The notes: a model not told the origin generated them from the letters alone. Shown: positions 28,303 through 40,567, numbered from the stretch's first letter. The stretch: 64,000 bases of DNA from Rhodothermales bacterium (GCA_040221055.1 JAVJVN010000022.1:41721-105720); one strand, 5' to 3'. A program made the numbers and translations.

Positions 28303-28386
28303 AGGAGCCCCATCTGGGCTGAACGCCCCCGGCGGCGACCAAAGGAAGCCAAGGCGGGGGCGTTAACCCCTCCTGAAATTGGTCAC

Positions 28387-29607
28387 TCAAAGCATCCGCC
28401 ACCATGGCACCGCAAGCACATCATCTGTCAACCATTCCGTCCGGTCTCCGTCATGTAACAGGAGCCCGGGCAATGCAACACCAGTGTGCTCTTGCCGAAA
28501 CGAACGCAAATGCTTGGTATCGCTCAGCTTGACCTTTGCTCCGGACTTGATCTCGATGGGCATTACGCCGGCAGCGGTTTCTATCAAGAAGTCAATTTCT
28601 TCACCCGCCGTAGTCCTCCAATAGAAGACGTTCGTATGTACTGGCTCAGCAGATGCCCACGTCAGGATGTCCAGCAATATCACGTTCTCAAGATGTGCAC
28701 CGGTCGGTTCGGTAACTCCGGCCAAGTGCATACCCAATCCGGTATCGCCCCAGTAGACCTTCGGCGATTTGATGAGTCGTTTCGTTCTGTTCACAGACCA
28801 TGCCGGAAGGCGGACCAGCAAATGGGACAGTTCCAAAACGTTCAACCATCGATGTACCGTTGGTTGCGGGATGGCTACATCACGCCCCAATTCCGTTTGG
28901 TTGAGAATTTGCCCCGTTCGCAGACAGACCGCTCGCATAAGGCGCCGGAAATCCGGGATGGACGAAATATTGCTCACGAATTGAAGATCCCGTTCGAGGT
29001 ATGTACGGGTGTATCCATCGAACCAGATAGCACGTTCCTTGTCGGTTTCCAGTTCTACTGCAGGGGTAGGGAAGCCACCCCGCCTGGCCAGTTGCCGCCA
29101 GTTGTCGTTGCTGAAGGCAGCCGATTCAATACTCGCAATCCATCGTTCGGGAGGCGTCTCGAACAATCGCCCCCACAGTCCGCACCGACCGGCGCCTGAC
29201 TGTTCTCCGCGGGTCATTGGGCTCAGCGTGAGATAGACGGCTCGCCCTGCCAGAGTTTCAGATACTCCACCCATGAGCAGCAAATTGGCAGATCCCGTCA
29301 GAACGAATCGGCCAGGTGCTCTGTTCATGTCAATCGCGTGCTTTATCCCAGGCAACAGCTCCGGAGCACGCTGAATTTCGTCGATTGCTACGGGACGCAT
29401 CCCGTCAAACACAAGCGACGGGTCCGATTCTATGGCTTGGAGCACATCCATGTCGTCAAGCGTCAACCACGCGCGGTTGTCGTCCAGGAGATCACGAACC
29501 AAGGTGGATTTCCCGGTTTGCCGTGCCCCCGTGACTACGACCGCGGGCATGACGGCCAAACGCTCCTGAAGCGCCGTGAGGAGGTATCTTGGAAGAGGAT
29601 TATTCAT
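28387..29607 (-). CDS. DUF4143-domain AAA+ ATPase
   Basis: 406 residues from the ATG at 29607 (an ATG at 29625 would add six residues but lies inside the palindrome array). The N-terminal AAA domain has Walker A GARQTGKS, LTLDDMD, Walker B PVAIDEIQRAPELLPGIK and the sensor FVLTGSANLLLM. The C-terminal DUF4143 domain ends with a nuclease-like EIDFLIETAAGVMPIEIKSG motif (E-D-ExK). This family is widespread, often mobile, and linked to toxin-like or defence roles, but its reaction is unknown. Base composition is somewhat less G+C rich than its neighbours, suggesting transfer. Confidence 0.88.
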   Translation of the reverse strand: MNNPLPRYLLTALQERLAVMPAVVVTGARQTGKSTLVRDLLDDNRAWLTLDDMDVLQAIESDPSLVFDGMRPVAIDEIQRAPELLPGIKHAIDMNRAPGRFVLTGSANLLLMGGVSETLAGRAVYLTLSPMTRGEQSGAGRCGLWGRLFETPPERWIASIESAAFSNDNWRQLARRGGFPTPAVELETDKERAIWFDGYTRTYLERDLQFVSNISSIPDFRRLMRAVCLRTGQILNQTELGRDVAIPQPTVHRWLNVLELSHLLVRLPAWSVNRTKRLIKSPKVYWGDTGLGMHLAGVTEPTGAHLENVILLDILTWASAEPVHTNVFYWRTTAGEEIDFLIETAAGVMPIEIKSGAKVKLSDTKHLRSFRQEHTGVALPGLLLHDGDRTEWLTDDVLAVPWWRML

Positions 29608-29638
29608 GACATGAATGATAATCATTCACGACGTGAAT
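29602..29638 (-). promoter_or_regulatory. stacked palindromic operator with Fur-box-like core
   Basis: Two 15-bp palindromes, attcatgacatgaat (29602-29616) and attcacgacgtgaat (29624-29638), flank a third, gaatgataatcattc (29613-29627), centred on 29620. The core aatgataatcatt equals the middle 13 positions of the classical E. coli Fur box. The array overlaps the start codon region of the DUF4143 ATPase gene, so it is likely a repressor site, perhaps autoregulatory. Confidence 0.6.
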
Positions 29639-29649
29639 AGAAATACCAA

Positions 29650-30447
29650 TCAGGGCCGGATTTCCAGCGGCGTTTGCGGTACCCAGCCCTCGAAGCCGAG
29701 CGCATCCATCCGGGCCTGCACCCGGGCCCGATCCGCCGGAGGCGCATGGATGGCAATCAGGAAGGGCGAGCCCGCCTGGCGATACAGGGCCAGGAAATCA
29801 TCATCACCCAGGTTCCAATACGGCGCGGCCAGAACATCAATGGGCGCGGCCACCAGGTCTTCCGACAGCGACGAATCCCCCAGGTGCACCACGCGGCGTC
29901 CGGCGTGCTCCAACACATAGGCCCGGTTGTCGACACCCGAGTGCGGGATGGCAATCGGGATGATGGTCAAGGAGTCAATGACCATCGGCTCGAACCCCGA
30001 ATACATTCGTTCGCCGAGTCCCTCACACGAGGCCGCCTCCAGCACATCATCACGCGCATCTCCCGGCACGAAAGCGAACGCATGAGGTGCGTGGCACAGG
30101 TAAGAGGCCATCGCTTCCGGAACCATGTGGTCCAGATGGCGGTGCGTCGCCAGGATGACATCCAGGTCATCGAAGGGTGTACGTGCCTGCTCGAAGGCGG
30201 TGCGAAGCGGAAGGTCCAACGGGGGATAATCGTCGAACGCGTCCCGGAACAGCCCGTCTATCGCAAGCCGGACACCACCGATCTCATGGATGAGTCCATT
30301 GTTGGCGGTGAACGTCTGCGCAGCCGCTGTCTGCGTCATACCTCCGATGAACACGGGCAGAACGATCCATGCACACAATGGGGCAGACCGAACACCGTTA
30401 CGGAAACGCCTGAAGAAGGAGCGAACAAAAAAGCAGGTCATGAGCAA
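29650..30447 (-). CDS. exported MBL-fold metallo-hydrolase
   Basis: 265 residues (a start at 30441 would remove two). The N-terminus is a Sec signal of about 44 residues ending AAA-Q. The metallo-beta-lactamase fold is shown by LATHRHLDHMVPEA (HxHxDH), a later IPHSGVDNRAYV histidine, and VVHLGDSSLS. It is of the UlaG-like single-domain type, so a periplasmic hydrolase of unknown substrate. It starts divergently from the TonB receptor. Confidence 0.82.
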   Translation of the reverse strand: MLMTCFFVRSFFRRFRNGVRSAPLCAWIVLPVFIGGMTQTAAAQTFTANNGLIHEIGGVRLAIDGLFRDAFDDYPPLDLPLRTAFEQARTPFDDLDVILATHRHLDHMVPEAMASYLCHAPHAFAFVPGDARDDVLEAASCEGLGERMYSGFEPMVIDSLTIIPIAIPHSGVDNRAYVLEHAGRRVVHLGDSSLSEDLVAAPIDVLAAPYWNLGDDDFLALYRQAGSPFLIAIHAPPADRARVQARMDALGFEGWVPQTPLEIRP

Positions 30448-30597
30448 CGTCCAGGTTTACGTCACGATCGGGATTCTCATGACGTGGGTGGGCCCACGGA
30501 AGTTGCTGTTCGCGGACTCGCTGTGACCATTCAGGCGCGGTCCGTGCTTATCCCGACACGCATGGCATAGATTGGGCCGGTCAATCCCGGAGTGCCC

Positions 30598-32883
30598 ATG
30601 CGCCTGTCGCTACTGATTGTTTGTCTGTTGATGCTGGTGGACCCCGTCACGGCGCGGCAGGCCTCGGTACGTGGATTCGTGACCGATGCGTTGACCGAGC
30701 AGCCTTTGCAGGGAGCCTCGGTAGTCCTTCTTGCGCCCCACAATCAGCAGCCGATGGGGGTCGCGACCGACGGTGACGGTTTCTTCCACGTGCGCCGAGT
30801 CCCGGCGGGCACGTATACCCTGCGGATTTCGTTCATCGGATTCGATGCGTACGAAGAACGGATAACGCTGGCGGCCACCGGCACGCTGGACCGGTCCGTG
30901 GTCCTCTCGCCGTCCTCCGGCGAAATTGATGAACTGGTGGTGGAAGCCGATGCCATGGGCGGTGTCGCAACCGTTGCAGCCGGGCTTGAAACCATCGTGC
31001 CGGCCTCCATCGATCGCGTCCCCGTTCCTGGCGTCTCCGGGGACCTGGCCGCCTATCTGCAGACCGTACCCGGCGTGGTGGTGTCCGGTGACCGGGGCGG
31101 TCAGTTCTTTGTCCGCGGAGGAGCCGTGGATCAGAACCTGGCTCTTCTGGACGGCCTTCCCGTGTACATGCCCTTCCACGTGCTCAGTTTCTATTCGGCG
31201 TTTCCGGAAGAACTGGTGGACCGGGCCGCATTCCATACCGGTGGATTCGGCGCCGCGTACGGCGGACGGACCTCGTCCATCCTGGACGTCCAGGCGCGCA
31301 ACGGCAACAAGCAACACCTGGCCGGGGGCATCAGTCTGGCCCCGTTCCTGTCGACCGTCCGGCTGGAAGGGCCCATTGTGCCCGGTCGGGTTTCGGCTGT
31401 GGTATCGGCCCGACAGTCCCTCATTGAGGAATTCGTGCCCGAAATGTTCGGACAGTCCATGCCGTACCGGTTCGGTGACCGATTCGGCAAGATCCATGCG
31501 CTCCTGGGAACGTCCCATACCCTCTCGTTCACCGCCCTGGATACCGATGACAGGGGAGACATCGCCGGCACCCGGAAGGTGTTCACGGGGGATGCCTTGG
31601 CCGGCGAGGTGACCGACAGTACACAGATCCACTGGTCCAACCGCGTCTACGGCGGCCAATGGATTTTCCGACCCAACGGGGCGCCCATCGTGGCCCAGGT
31701 CACCGCGGGCCGGTCGGAGATGACGAACAGCTTCGGGCCGGAGGAAGCCCGTTCGCGCACCGGCTCCATCGCCAGCACGGACCTGGCACTGAAACTCGAC
31801 TGGCTGCTCCGCTCCGGACGGCTCACCGTCGGCTCGTCGCTCCGACAAGCCGATCTCACCTACGTGCTGGACGACCAGTTCCAGGACCTCACGACCGGGT
31901 CCGACGTGCTCCGCGAACTCGGGTCGTTCGTGGAGTGGGAATACCGGTTGGCCGGGGATCGCATCGTGGCGACGAGCGGGCTCCACCTGTATTCCGGATC
32001 GGGCGACCAGCCTGGTGCCACATGGGAATCGTTCCTGGAGCCCCGGTTCCGGCTCACCTATCATCCGACGGGACCGGAAGGACGGCATACCGTGCACGCG
32101 TCGGCCGGAACGTATCATCAGAAACTGACCGGGCTCTCCGACAAGCGCGACCTGGGCAACCTGTTCACCGCATGGGTGGTTGCCGAAAATGCCGCCTCGG
32201 CGGTCCACGTCATCCTGGGCTACAATGTCCGGCTGACGCCGTTCGCATCGGCGGCCGTCGAAGCCTGGTACAAGGACTACACCGGATTGAGCGTACCCAT
32301 CTTCAGCGCGTTTCCGCGGTTCACGACGATCCTCCAATCCGCGGACGGCCGCGCGTACGGAACGGATGTCCGCTTGGATTTCAACGGTCGACCGTTCATC
32401 AGCGACGCCACGCTGGACGGCTACCTGAGCTATTCCTTCTCGAGTGTGGAGTATGAAACGGCTACGCACACCTACAACCCGGGGCACGACCGGCCGCACC
32501 AATTGAATGCGCTGTTGCATGCGGAAAAAGGCGAGGTCGGGCTGACCCTGCAATGGCAGTACGGATCGGGCCTGCCGTTCACGCCGTCCGGCGGCTTTGA
32601 CAAATGGTATGTCCTGACTCCGGGCGTGGACCTGACCCGGCAACAAGGCGAGGACCGGGTTCTGTACGCCGAACCCTACTCCGATCGGCTCCCGAGCTAC
32701 TCGCGCGTGGACCTGTGGATTGAGCGCCGGGTGGAACGGGGGCGACACGTGGCCACCGTGCGGGCCGGCGCCCTGAACATCCTGAACCGCGCCAACCTGT
32801 TCTATTTCGACCTGTTCACGTTCCAACGCGTGGACCAGCTGCCGCTCATTCCCTCGGTGGGCCTGAAAGTGGAGTTACGCTGA
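30598..32883 (+). CDS. TonB-dependent receptor with carboxypeptidase-like regulatory domain
   Basis: 761 residues from the ATG at 30598. After the signal peptide comes a CarboxypepD_reg-like domain (VRGFVTDALTEQPLQGASVVLL ... YTLRISFIGFDAYEERITL), then the plug (VPGVSGDLAAYLQTVPGVVVSGDRGGQFFVRGGAVDQNLALLDG) and a 22-strand outer-membrane barrel ending in an aromatic-poor LKVELR. It imports a ligand across the outer membrane with TonB energy. The DUF4249-like lipoprotein gene follows at 1 base, a common Bacteroidota pair. The ligand cannot be inferred. Confidence 0.9.
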   Translation: MRLSLLIVCLLMLVDPVTARQASVRGFVTDALTEQPLQGASVVLLAPHNQQPMGVATDGDGFFHVRRVPAGTYTLRISFIGFDAYEERITLAATGTLDRSVVLSPSSGEIDELVVEADAMGGVATVAAGLETIVPASIDRVPVPGVSGDLAAYLQTVPGVVVSGDRGGQFFVRGGAVDQNLALLDGLPVYMPFHVLSFYSAFPEELVDRAAFHTGGFGAAYGGRTSSILDVQARNGNKQHLAGGISLAPFLSTVRLEGPIVPGRVSAVVSARQSLIEEFVPEMFGQSMPYRFGDRFGKIHALLGTSHTLSFTALDTDDRGDIAGTRKVFTGDALAGEVTDSTQIHWSNRVYGGQWIFRPNGAPIVAQVTAGRSEMTNSFGPEEARSRTGSIASTDLALKLDWLLRSGRLTVGSSLRQADLTYVLDDQFQDLTTGSDVLRELGSFVEWEYRLAGDRIVATSGLHLYSGSGDQPGATWESFLEPRFRLTYHPTGPEGRHTVHASAGTYHQKLTGLSDKRDLGNLFTAWVVAENAASAVHVILGYNVRLTPFASAAVEAWYKDYTGLSVPIFSAFPRFTTILQSADGRAYGTDVRLDFNGRPFISDATLDGYLSYSFSSVEYETATHTYNPGHDRPHQLNALLHAEKGEVGLTLQWQYGSGLPFTPSGGFDKWYVLTPGVDLTRQQGEDRVLYAEPYSDRLPSYSRVDLWIERRVERGRHVATVRAGALNILNRANLFYFDLFTFQRVDQLPLIPSVGLKVELR

Positions 32884-32884
32884 T

Positions 32885-33826
32885 ATGAAACCTGCCCCCG
32901 CAAACACCCCTCGCCTTGCGGCCTCCGCGATCCTGTTATGCGCGGTTCTGGGATTGACCCTGACGGCATGTGACCAGACCGACATCGACCCGTTTCACAA
33001 TGACGGACAGTATTTCACCGTCTGGGGCTACCTGGATGTCCTGGAACGGGAGCAGACCATCCGTGTGGTGCCAGTCACCCGATTCCCGGAGCGGATAGAA
33101 AGCCCGACCGAACCGCAGGCCTACATCGACGCCGACGTGTACACCACGGACCTGTCTACGGAAGAGCGCATCAAATGGACCCATTCCCTCATGCAATTGG
33201 ATGACGGAACATACGGGCACATGTACACGGCCCGGTTCATCGTCCGTCCGGGGCGCACCTATCGACTGGAAGTGGTGCGCAGCGACGGGAAAATGGCCGT
33301 GGCCGAAACGACGGTGCCCCGGACCGTGGACCAGGGGCACATGCAACGCTCCGAAGTCATGTACAACGCCGATTCTACGGAAATCTGGCAGGACATTGAG
33401 GTGCGCGGCATTCCTTCCCCGTGGGACATGCGGGCGCTGTACACGGCGGGCGCATCCACCAACTTCCACGTCCAGGTGCCGTACGGCCGGACGGGAGAGC
33501 GCACGACCGATGGCGGATGGCGCACCAGGCTCCACATCTCCCGTGATCAACCCGCCGTCCAGGAGTACCTGCGCAGCTTTCCGGACGAGTCGGGAGCGAC
33601 ACTCGTTGCGGTCGGGCTCCAACTGCGCATATTGGACGAGAACTGGGATCCGCCGGAGGGCGTCTTCGACCCGGAGGTCCTGGCCCAACCCGGCGTCCTC
33701 ACGAATGTGTCCGGCGGGCACGGGTTTTTCGGAAGCATGGGCTATCACGCGGAAGAATGGGAGATCGACGTTCCGCAGCGACTGCTGGGCTATCCACTGG
33801 TGGTGGAGCGTCCCCCGGCGAACTGA
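32885..33826 (+). CDS. DUF4249-like lipoprotein, TonB receptor partner
   Basis: 313 residues with a lipoprotein signal (LGLTLTAC). The beta-rich body (FTVWGYLDVLEREQTIRVVPV, RFIVRPGRTYRLEVVRSDG, VAETTVP) resembles DUF4249 proteins, which are encoded next to TonB receptors in Bacteroidota. It is probably a surface or periplasmic accessory of the receptor encoded at 30598-32883. There is no catalytic motif. Confidence 0.75.
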   Translation: MKPAPANTPRLAASAILLCAVLGLTLTACDQTDIDPFHNDGQYFTVWGYLDVLEREQTIRVVPVTRFPERIESPTEPQAYIDADVYTTDLSTEERIKWTHSLMQLDDGTYGHMYTARFIVRPGRTYRLEVVRSDGKMAVAETTVPRTVDQGHMQRSEVMYNADSTEIWQDIEVRGIPSPWDMRALYTAGASTNFHVQVPYGRTGERTTDGGWRTRLHISRDQPAVQEYLRSFPDESGATLVAVGLQLRILDENWDPPEGVFDPEVLAQPGVLTNVSGGHGFFGSMGYHAEEWEIDVPQRLLGYPLVVERPPAN

Positions 33827-33853
33827 CCCACGGGTACCGGAGTATGACGCTCC

Positions 33854-34609
33854 ATGCTGACCAAACGCATCATACCCTGCCTGGACATCAAGGACGGCCG
33901 CACCGTGAAAGGGGTCAATTTCGTGGACCTGCGCGATGCCGGCGATCCGGTGGAATTGGCCCGGGCCTACGTGGAGCAGGGCGCGGACGAGTTGGTGTTC
34001 CTGGACATTTCGGCATCGCTGGAGAACCGCGGAACGCTGCTTGAACTCGTCACGCACATTGCCGAAGTCGTCAACATTCCGTTCACCGTGGGCGGCGGCG
34101 TGCGTTCGGTGGATGATGCGCGCGCCTTGCTCAACGCGGGCGCCGACAAGGTCGCCGTGAACAGCGCCGCCATTGCCAGGCCGGAGCTGGTCGCCGAGCT
34201 GGCCGATGCGTTCGGCAGCCAGTGTGTCGTGGTGGCGGTCGATATCCGCCTGACCGACGGCGAATGGCGCGTCCATTCCCATGGTGGCACCCGGCCGACA
34301 TCGCTCGAAGCCGTATCCTGGATTCGCAGGATGGAATTGCTGGGGGCCGGGGAAATACTGCTGACCTCCATGGACCACGACGGCACGAAAGCCGGATTTG
34401 CCGTGGAGATTACGCGCAGGATCTCGGAAACCGTGTCCATTCCGGTCATTGCATCGGGCGGGGCGGGAACGGAATCCCATTTTGTGGATGTACTGGGAGC
34501 CGGATGTGCCGATGCAGCGCTTGCTGCCAGCGTATTCCACTTCGGCGAGATCCCCATACCCACCCTGAAGCGCGTTCTCCATGACCATGCCATCCCCGTC
34601 CGACGCTGA
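33854..34609 (+). CDS. hisF: imidazole glycerol phosphate synthase, cyclase subunit
   Basis: 251 residues of a (beta/alpha)8 barrel. The N-terminal catalytic aspartate lies in [12 protein letters not shown] and the second in [12 protein letters not shown]; the phosphate-binding segments [11 protein letters not shown] and [11 protein letters not shown] are present. With HisH it makes IGP and AICAR in histidine synthesis. HisH is encoded 25 kb away. The gene overlaps hisIE by 29 bases. Confidence 0.96.
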   Translation: MLTKRIIPCLDIKDGRTVKGVNFVDLRDAGDPVELARAYVEQGADELVFLDISASLENRGTLLELVTHIAEVVNIPFTVGGGVRSVDDARALLNAGADKVAVNSAAIARPELVAELADAFGSQCVVVAVDIRLTDGEWRVHSHGGTRPTSLEAVSWIRRMELLGAGEILLTSMDHDGTKAGFAVEITRRISETVSIPVIASGGAGTESHFVDVLGAGCADAALAASVFHFGEIPIPTLKRVLHDHAIPVRR

Positions 34610-35234
34610 ACAGCCCCTCGTGCCCCTGCTGCCCAAAGGCCGGGTGCCGGTTTTCGACGAACGCGGTCTCATTCCGGCCGTGGTCCAGGATTTCAAGACC
34701 AACCGCGTCCTCATGCTCGCCTGGATGAGCGAGGAGTCCCTGCAGGTCACGCGAACGAGCGGACATGTCACGTTCTTCAGCCGCTCGCGTCAGCAACTCT
34801 GGGAAAAGGGCGAGACCTCGGGCAACACCCTCTGCGTGGAGGAACTCCGTTTGGATTGTGATGGCGATACGCTCCTCGTGAAGGTGCACCCCATGGGCCC
34901 CACGTGTCACACCGGGGCCGATACGTGCTGGGAGGAAGACAACCACTCCATTGAGCACTTCATTCCGACGCTGGAACGGATCATCGACCTTCGCGCGGAA
35001 GTCGCGGATACCGAATCGTCCTACACGTCCCGCCTCCTGAAGGCCGGACCCAAGAAAATCGCCCAGAAAGTGGGCGAGGAAGGCGTGGAAGTCGCCCTCG
35101 AGGGCGCTACCGGAAACGAAGAGCGGCTCCTGGAGGAGTCGGCCGACCTCATGTACCACCTGCTCGTCCTGCTCAAGGCCAGCGGACTGTCGTTCAAGGA
35201 CGTGGAGCAGGTGCTGGCGAGTCGTCACGGGTAA
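34581..35234 (+). CDS. hisIE: bifunctional phosphoribosyl-AMP cyclohydrolase / phosphoribosyl-ATP pyrophosphatase
   Basis: 217 residues (an ATG at 34587 is also possible). The HisI domain (about 20-125) shows [33 protein letters not shown] and a zinc-type DTCW. The HisE domain (about 130-217) has [16 protein letters not shown] and [14 protein letters not shown]. It catalyses steps two and three of histidine synthesis. The start lies inside hisF. Confidence 0.95.
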   Translation: MTMPSPSDAEQPLVPLLPKGRVPVFDERGLIPAVVQDFKTNRVLMLAWMSEESLQVTRTSGHVTFFSRSRQQLWEKGETSGNTLCVEELRLDCDGDTLLVKVHPMGPTCHTGADTCWEEDNHSIEHFIPTLERIIDLRAEVADTESSYTSRLLKAGPKKIAQKVGEEGVEVALEGATGNEERLLEESADLMYHLLVLLKASGLSFKDVEQVLASRHG

Positions 35235-35269
35235 TTCGTGACCCACCCTTCGGACAAACCGGGTTTGTT

Positions 35270-35998
35270 TTGACCGTTACCATCGGTGTCCTGCTGCTGG
35301 TCTGGTTCATCGTGGCGATCGGTGCCATGTTGCAGGGCGCCATCGGCTTCGGGCTCGGCACCTTCGCGGTGCCCCTCCTGCTTCTGGTGGAACCGGCGTT
35401 CGTTCCCGGTCCCGTGCTGTTGTCTGCGTTCTTGCTGACCCTCTTCCTGCTCCGGCGGGAACGGGCTTCGGTGGCCTTCCGGGAAGTCCGGTGGGGCATT
35501 GTCGGCCGGGGGCTGGGCAGCATCGCGGCTGCCGTGCTGCTGGTTCAGCTGCCCAAACACCTGGTGGCACCGCTCGTGGCGGCCATGGTACTCGTAGCCA
35601 TCCTTTTCCTCGTCGCAGGTTGGCGGCTGCCCATCTCGCGAGGGAGCCTGCTGTTCGTAGGGACGATGTCCGGCCTGCTCGGGACGGCGGCATCCATCGG
35701 GGGACCCCCACTGGCCATGCTCTACGTGGACCAGAATGGCGGTCGCATTCGCGGTACACTGTCGGGCATCTTTGTGGCAGGAACACTCATGTCGGTGGCG
35801 GCGCTGGCCGTGGCCGGACGGTTCGGTCTGCAGGAAATCAAATTGACCGGCATGATGTTGCCGGGAATTGCGGTCGGATTCATGATGTCGCGCCGTGCGG
35901 CATCGCTCGCGGACAGCGGCTTCATCCGCCCGGCCATCATCGCGGTGTCGACGCTGGCGGCCATCCTTTCTATTGTCCGCTATACCCTCCTGGCGTGA
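35270..35998 (+). CDS. TauE/SafE family membrane permease
   Basis: 242 residues from a TTG at 35270; no ATG keeps the first membrane helix. About eight hydrophobic helices are present, with the family repeat LQGAIGFGLGTFAVPLLLL near the N-terminus and GTAASIGGPPLAMLY in the middle. Members export sulfite, sulfonates or organic anions. The substrate is not evident and no sulfur genes are adjacent. The start codon is uncertain. Confidence 0.85.
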   Translation: MTVTIGVLLLVWFIVAIGAMLQGAIGFGLGTFAVPLLLLVEPAFVPGPVLLSAFLLTLFLLRRERASVAFREVRWGIVGRGLGSIAAAVLLVQLPKHLVAPLVAAMVLVAILFLVAGWRLPISRGSLLFVGTMSGLLGTAASIGGPPLAMLYVDQNGGRIRGTLSGIFVAGTLMSVAALAVAGRFGLQEIKLTGMMLPGIAVGFMMSRRAASLADSGFIRPAIIAVSTLAAILSIVRYTLLA

Positions 35999-36005
35999 AC
36001 CGGCT

Positions 36006-37121
36006 TCATTCCGATGGGAAGAGGCTCGCGTCGAGTCCCGGTATGATGCGCAGCGCGTTCTTGTAGTAGATGTGCTGCAGGACGTCGTCCGGCAAGTCCA
36101 GGCCGTACAGTTTCCACTGGGCGTGGTACTTGCGGTAGTAATCGAAATACTCGTCCGACGTTTCGAACGTGCGGAAGTAGGCGTGGTACTCCTCCACGTT
36201 GTAGGCATCCTTCCCGAACAGGATGCGGTCCTTGTAGTCGGTCAGGAATTGCCTGGCGGTGACCGGTTGGCGTCCGAGTTCATACAGCACCGCACCGACT
36301 TCGGAATACACGTTCGGGTAGCGATCCAACAACGCTCCCAGCCCGCCCAGATCATGTCCCATCCACCCCAAATGGGCGTTGATGAACACCGTACCCGGGT
36401 GCCGGCCAAACACCCTGTGCTGCTCCGCAATGATCTCCTCGAACGTCGGGCCTTCTCCTGGCGGATGCCAGCGCTCCGGCCGCAACTTTAATTCCAGCCA
36501 CTTCTCGTTGAATCGGTCCTTGGGCTGCCAGAAATTCGCCGGGTCGGCCGAATGGATGAGCACCGGAATGCCGAGTTCGCCTGCCAGTGCCCAGACCGGA
36601 TCGATGGCCGGATGGTCCACCGGCACGCGGTTGCCGTCGGGATCTTCCACACGCATGCCCAGGCTCTTGTAGATCTTCAGCCCGCGCGCGCCGTGCACCT
36701 CCACGTCCTCACGAAGCTGGGCGACGGCGCGCGCGGTCCAGCCCGGCGTGCCGAATCCTTCGAAATCGATGTTGGCGAACGTCACGAAACGGGACGGGTG
36801 GCGCCCCTCCATGTTGTCGATGCCCTGGGCAAGCCGGTCATCCGACCAGCCTGAAAGGTTCACCATGACCGCCATGTTCATGCCGTCCATGTCGGCCACG
36901 AGCGAGTCAATCTGCCCCGGGCGCATGGTGGCGGCGGCGAACCAGTGGCTGTGGACATCCACAAACGGATACTTGGCCGACGTTACCTCATGGGCCGGTA
37001 CGACCAGGGTCGTCCGGGGCTCGTAGTCCTCCACCGTGACATGATCCTGGGCAAAAAGCGGAAGCCCCGTCCCGAAAAGCAGGACCAGAACAGGAATGAA
37101 GCGGGCGGAAGAACGTATCAT
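36006..37121 (-). CDS. exported amidohydrolase-family TIM-barrel hydrolase
   Basis: 371 residues with a Sec signal ending in LFA-Q. The barrel has [11 protein letters not shown] (HxH of the first strand), [22 protein letters not shown] and a late [10 protein letters not shown] aspartate, the amidohydrolase_2 pattern of ACMSD-like decarboxylases and hydrolases. The signal peptide makes it periplasmic, unusual for that group. The substrate is unknown. It runs divergently from uvrB, 57 bases apart. Confidence 0.82.
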   Translation of the reverse strand: MIRSSARFIPVLVLLFGTGLPLFAQDHVTVEDYEPRTTLVVPAHEVTSAKYPFVDVHSHWFAAATMRPGQIDSLVADMDGMNMAVMVNLSGWSDDRLAQGIDNMEGRHPSRFVTFANIDFEGFGTPGWTARAVAQLREDVEVHGARGLKIYKSLGMRVEDPDGNRVPVDHPAIDPVWALAGELGIPVLIHSADPANFWQPKDRFNEKWLELKLRPERWHPPGEGPTFEEIIAEQHRVFGRHPGTVFINAHLGWMGHDLGGLGALLDRYPNVYSEVGAVLYELGRQPVTARQFLTDYKDRILFGKDAYNVEEYHAYFRTFETSDEYFDYYRKYHAQWKLYGLDLPDDVLQHIYYKNALRIIPGLDASLFPSE

Positions 37122-37178
37122 GGATCGAATCCGGTGGGTGCTGGGTTAACGACGCACCCGAATCTACGTATCCCGTCC

Positions 37179-39221
<2,043 letters not shown>

Positions 39222-39304
39222 GGGTGCATCGACAATTGCCCTTGCGCAACGTCATTTTCACAACTATAATGATTCCAGGTACTTGAATCAGAAATCGAAC
39301 TATA

Positions 39305-40567
39305 GTGACCCAATATCGATTCTTTTTATACTTATCTGCAATAGCGTTACTCTGCTTAACGATTTCAGGTTTTGTCCGCCCTTGCAATGCTCAGTTCGAA
39401 TTACTGGTTGAGCATGAGCGCAACACGGGAAATGTTCTTCTTAGGGAGGTAAATGGCATCACCATTTACACGTACGTGGGTGCTTCCCAGATTTCTCTGA
39501 TTGACGCCTCTGGAACTGTGCGCTCCTATCAGATCATCGATCCGTCAGTCAGAGTCATAGGGTTCTCGGAGTCTTTTGAAGGATTCTTCCTGGAGATGGA
39601 CGATTTGTCCGTGCAAGTGCTGAACGTGGGACAATCGGTCGATCAGTATTCAATAGATCCGTTTCCAATATCCTTGTGGTCAGCGCACGATCAAATCATA
39701 TCAACATCCCTGGGCACCTTTATTCGTTCCGGAGGAGATATTTCTATTTACAACCTTGCGTCAGAATCATTCGACGTTGAATATTCGCTCCCACCGTCAG
39801 GCGTCGTTCGATCCGGATCTGACTTTCTGGACGCCGACTCTCTCCTGGTCTACGTCCAGAGCACTTACGGACCAGATAGCTGTTGTGCCCATGTGGCATT
39901 CCGAACTGGTGAAGGGGACTGGAGCATTGTGGATGGAGTTGAAAAGTCGCTCGCCCACGAGCTTGGTAAGGGTATTCTTTACCTCGGCCACGATACCGGT
40001 TTTCAAGTATTTGATTTGACCAAACGTGACCGGGGTGGTTCGTACATCGCGTACGATCGTCCAGCCGAACCTTCCGCAATTCGGGAGGGGCCATCTGGAA
40101 GCGTCTATTTCAGCACACTAGTAGGGGAAATCTGGAAGTATGATGAAGCGGTGGGGTGGAGTACCCCTGTGACAACAGACGAATCGATCCTCTCCCTTGT
40201 TCTAGAAGGCTCAGACGTACGTGCATACGCCTCCAACACCGGGCTTTGGTACAACACATCGATTCCCGTAAACACCGTTCATGAACCGAGAGACAGGAGC
40301 CAGGGCGTGGACGTATATCCCAACCCGGCCAATTCAGGGTCTCCCATCTTCGTACAACTGCCCCCAAACGGAACCCATCACGTGAGCAATACCGTCAACG
40401 TGTTTGACGTCTTGGGACGGGAAGTCTGGACGACACGATATATGGGAGACTCCATTCAGATAGGTACAAATGTGACAAGCAGACTCAGCCCAGGAGTGTA
40501 TCTGATCATCTTGTCAACGGGCGATTTCTATCACCGCCAAACATCCACTATCCTCGTTATTGAATGA
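39305..40567 (+). CDS. secreted beta-propeller-like protein with T9SS sorting domain
   Basis: 420 residues from a GTG at 39305 with a signal peptide ending in CNA-Q. The body has repeated short strands like those of a propeller but I do not recognise a family. The C-terminal 75 residues are a type A T9SS sorting domain (VDVYPNPANSGSPIFVQLP ... VFDVLGREVWTT ... LSPGVYLIIL). It is probably cell-surface or released. Composition is far more AT-rich than neighbouring core genes. The stop overlaps the peptidase start (ATGA), so the two are co-translated. Confidence 0.75.
   Translation: MTQYRFFLYLSAIALLCLTISGFVRPCNAQFELLVEHERNTGNVLLREVNGITIYTYVGASQISLIDASGTVRSYQIIDPSVRVIGFSESFEGFFLEMDDLSVQVLNVGQSVDQYSIDPFPISLWSAHDQIISTSLGTFIRSGGDISIYNLASESFDVEYSLPPSGVVRSGSDFLDADSLLVYVQSTYGPDSCCAHVAFRTGEGDWSIVDGVEKSLAHELGKGILYLGHDTGFQVFDLTKRDRGGSYIAYDRPAEPSAIREGPSGSVYFSTLVGEIWKYDEAVGWSTPVTTDESILSLVLEGSDVRAYASNTGLWYNTSIPVNTVHEPRDRSQGVDVYPNPANSGSPIFVQLPPNGTHHVSNTVNVFDVLGREVWTTRYMGDSIQIGTNVTSRLSPGVYLIILSTGDFYHRQTSTILVIE

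Noticed and set aside
30610..32826. A 738-codon open frame antisense to the TonB receptor
   Set aside because: The plus-strand frame has complete TonB receptor domains; the antisense frame has none.
33854..35234. A complete second his operon
   Set aside because: Only hisF and hisIE are present; hisA and hisC are not in the window.
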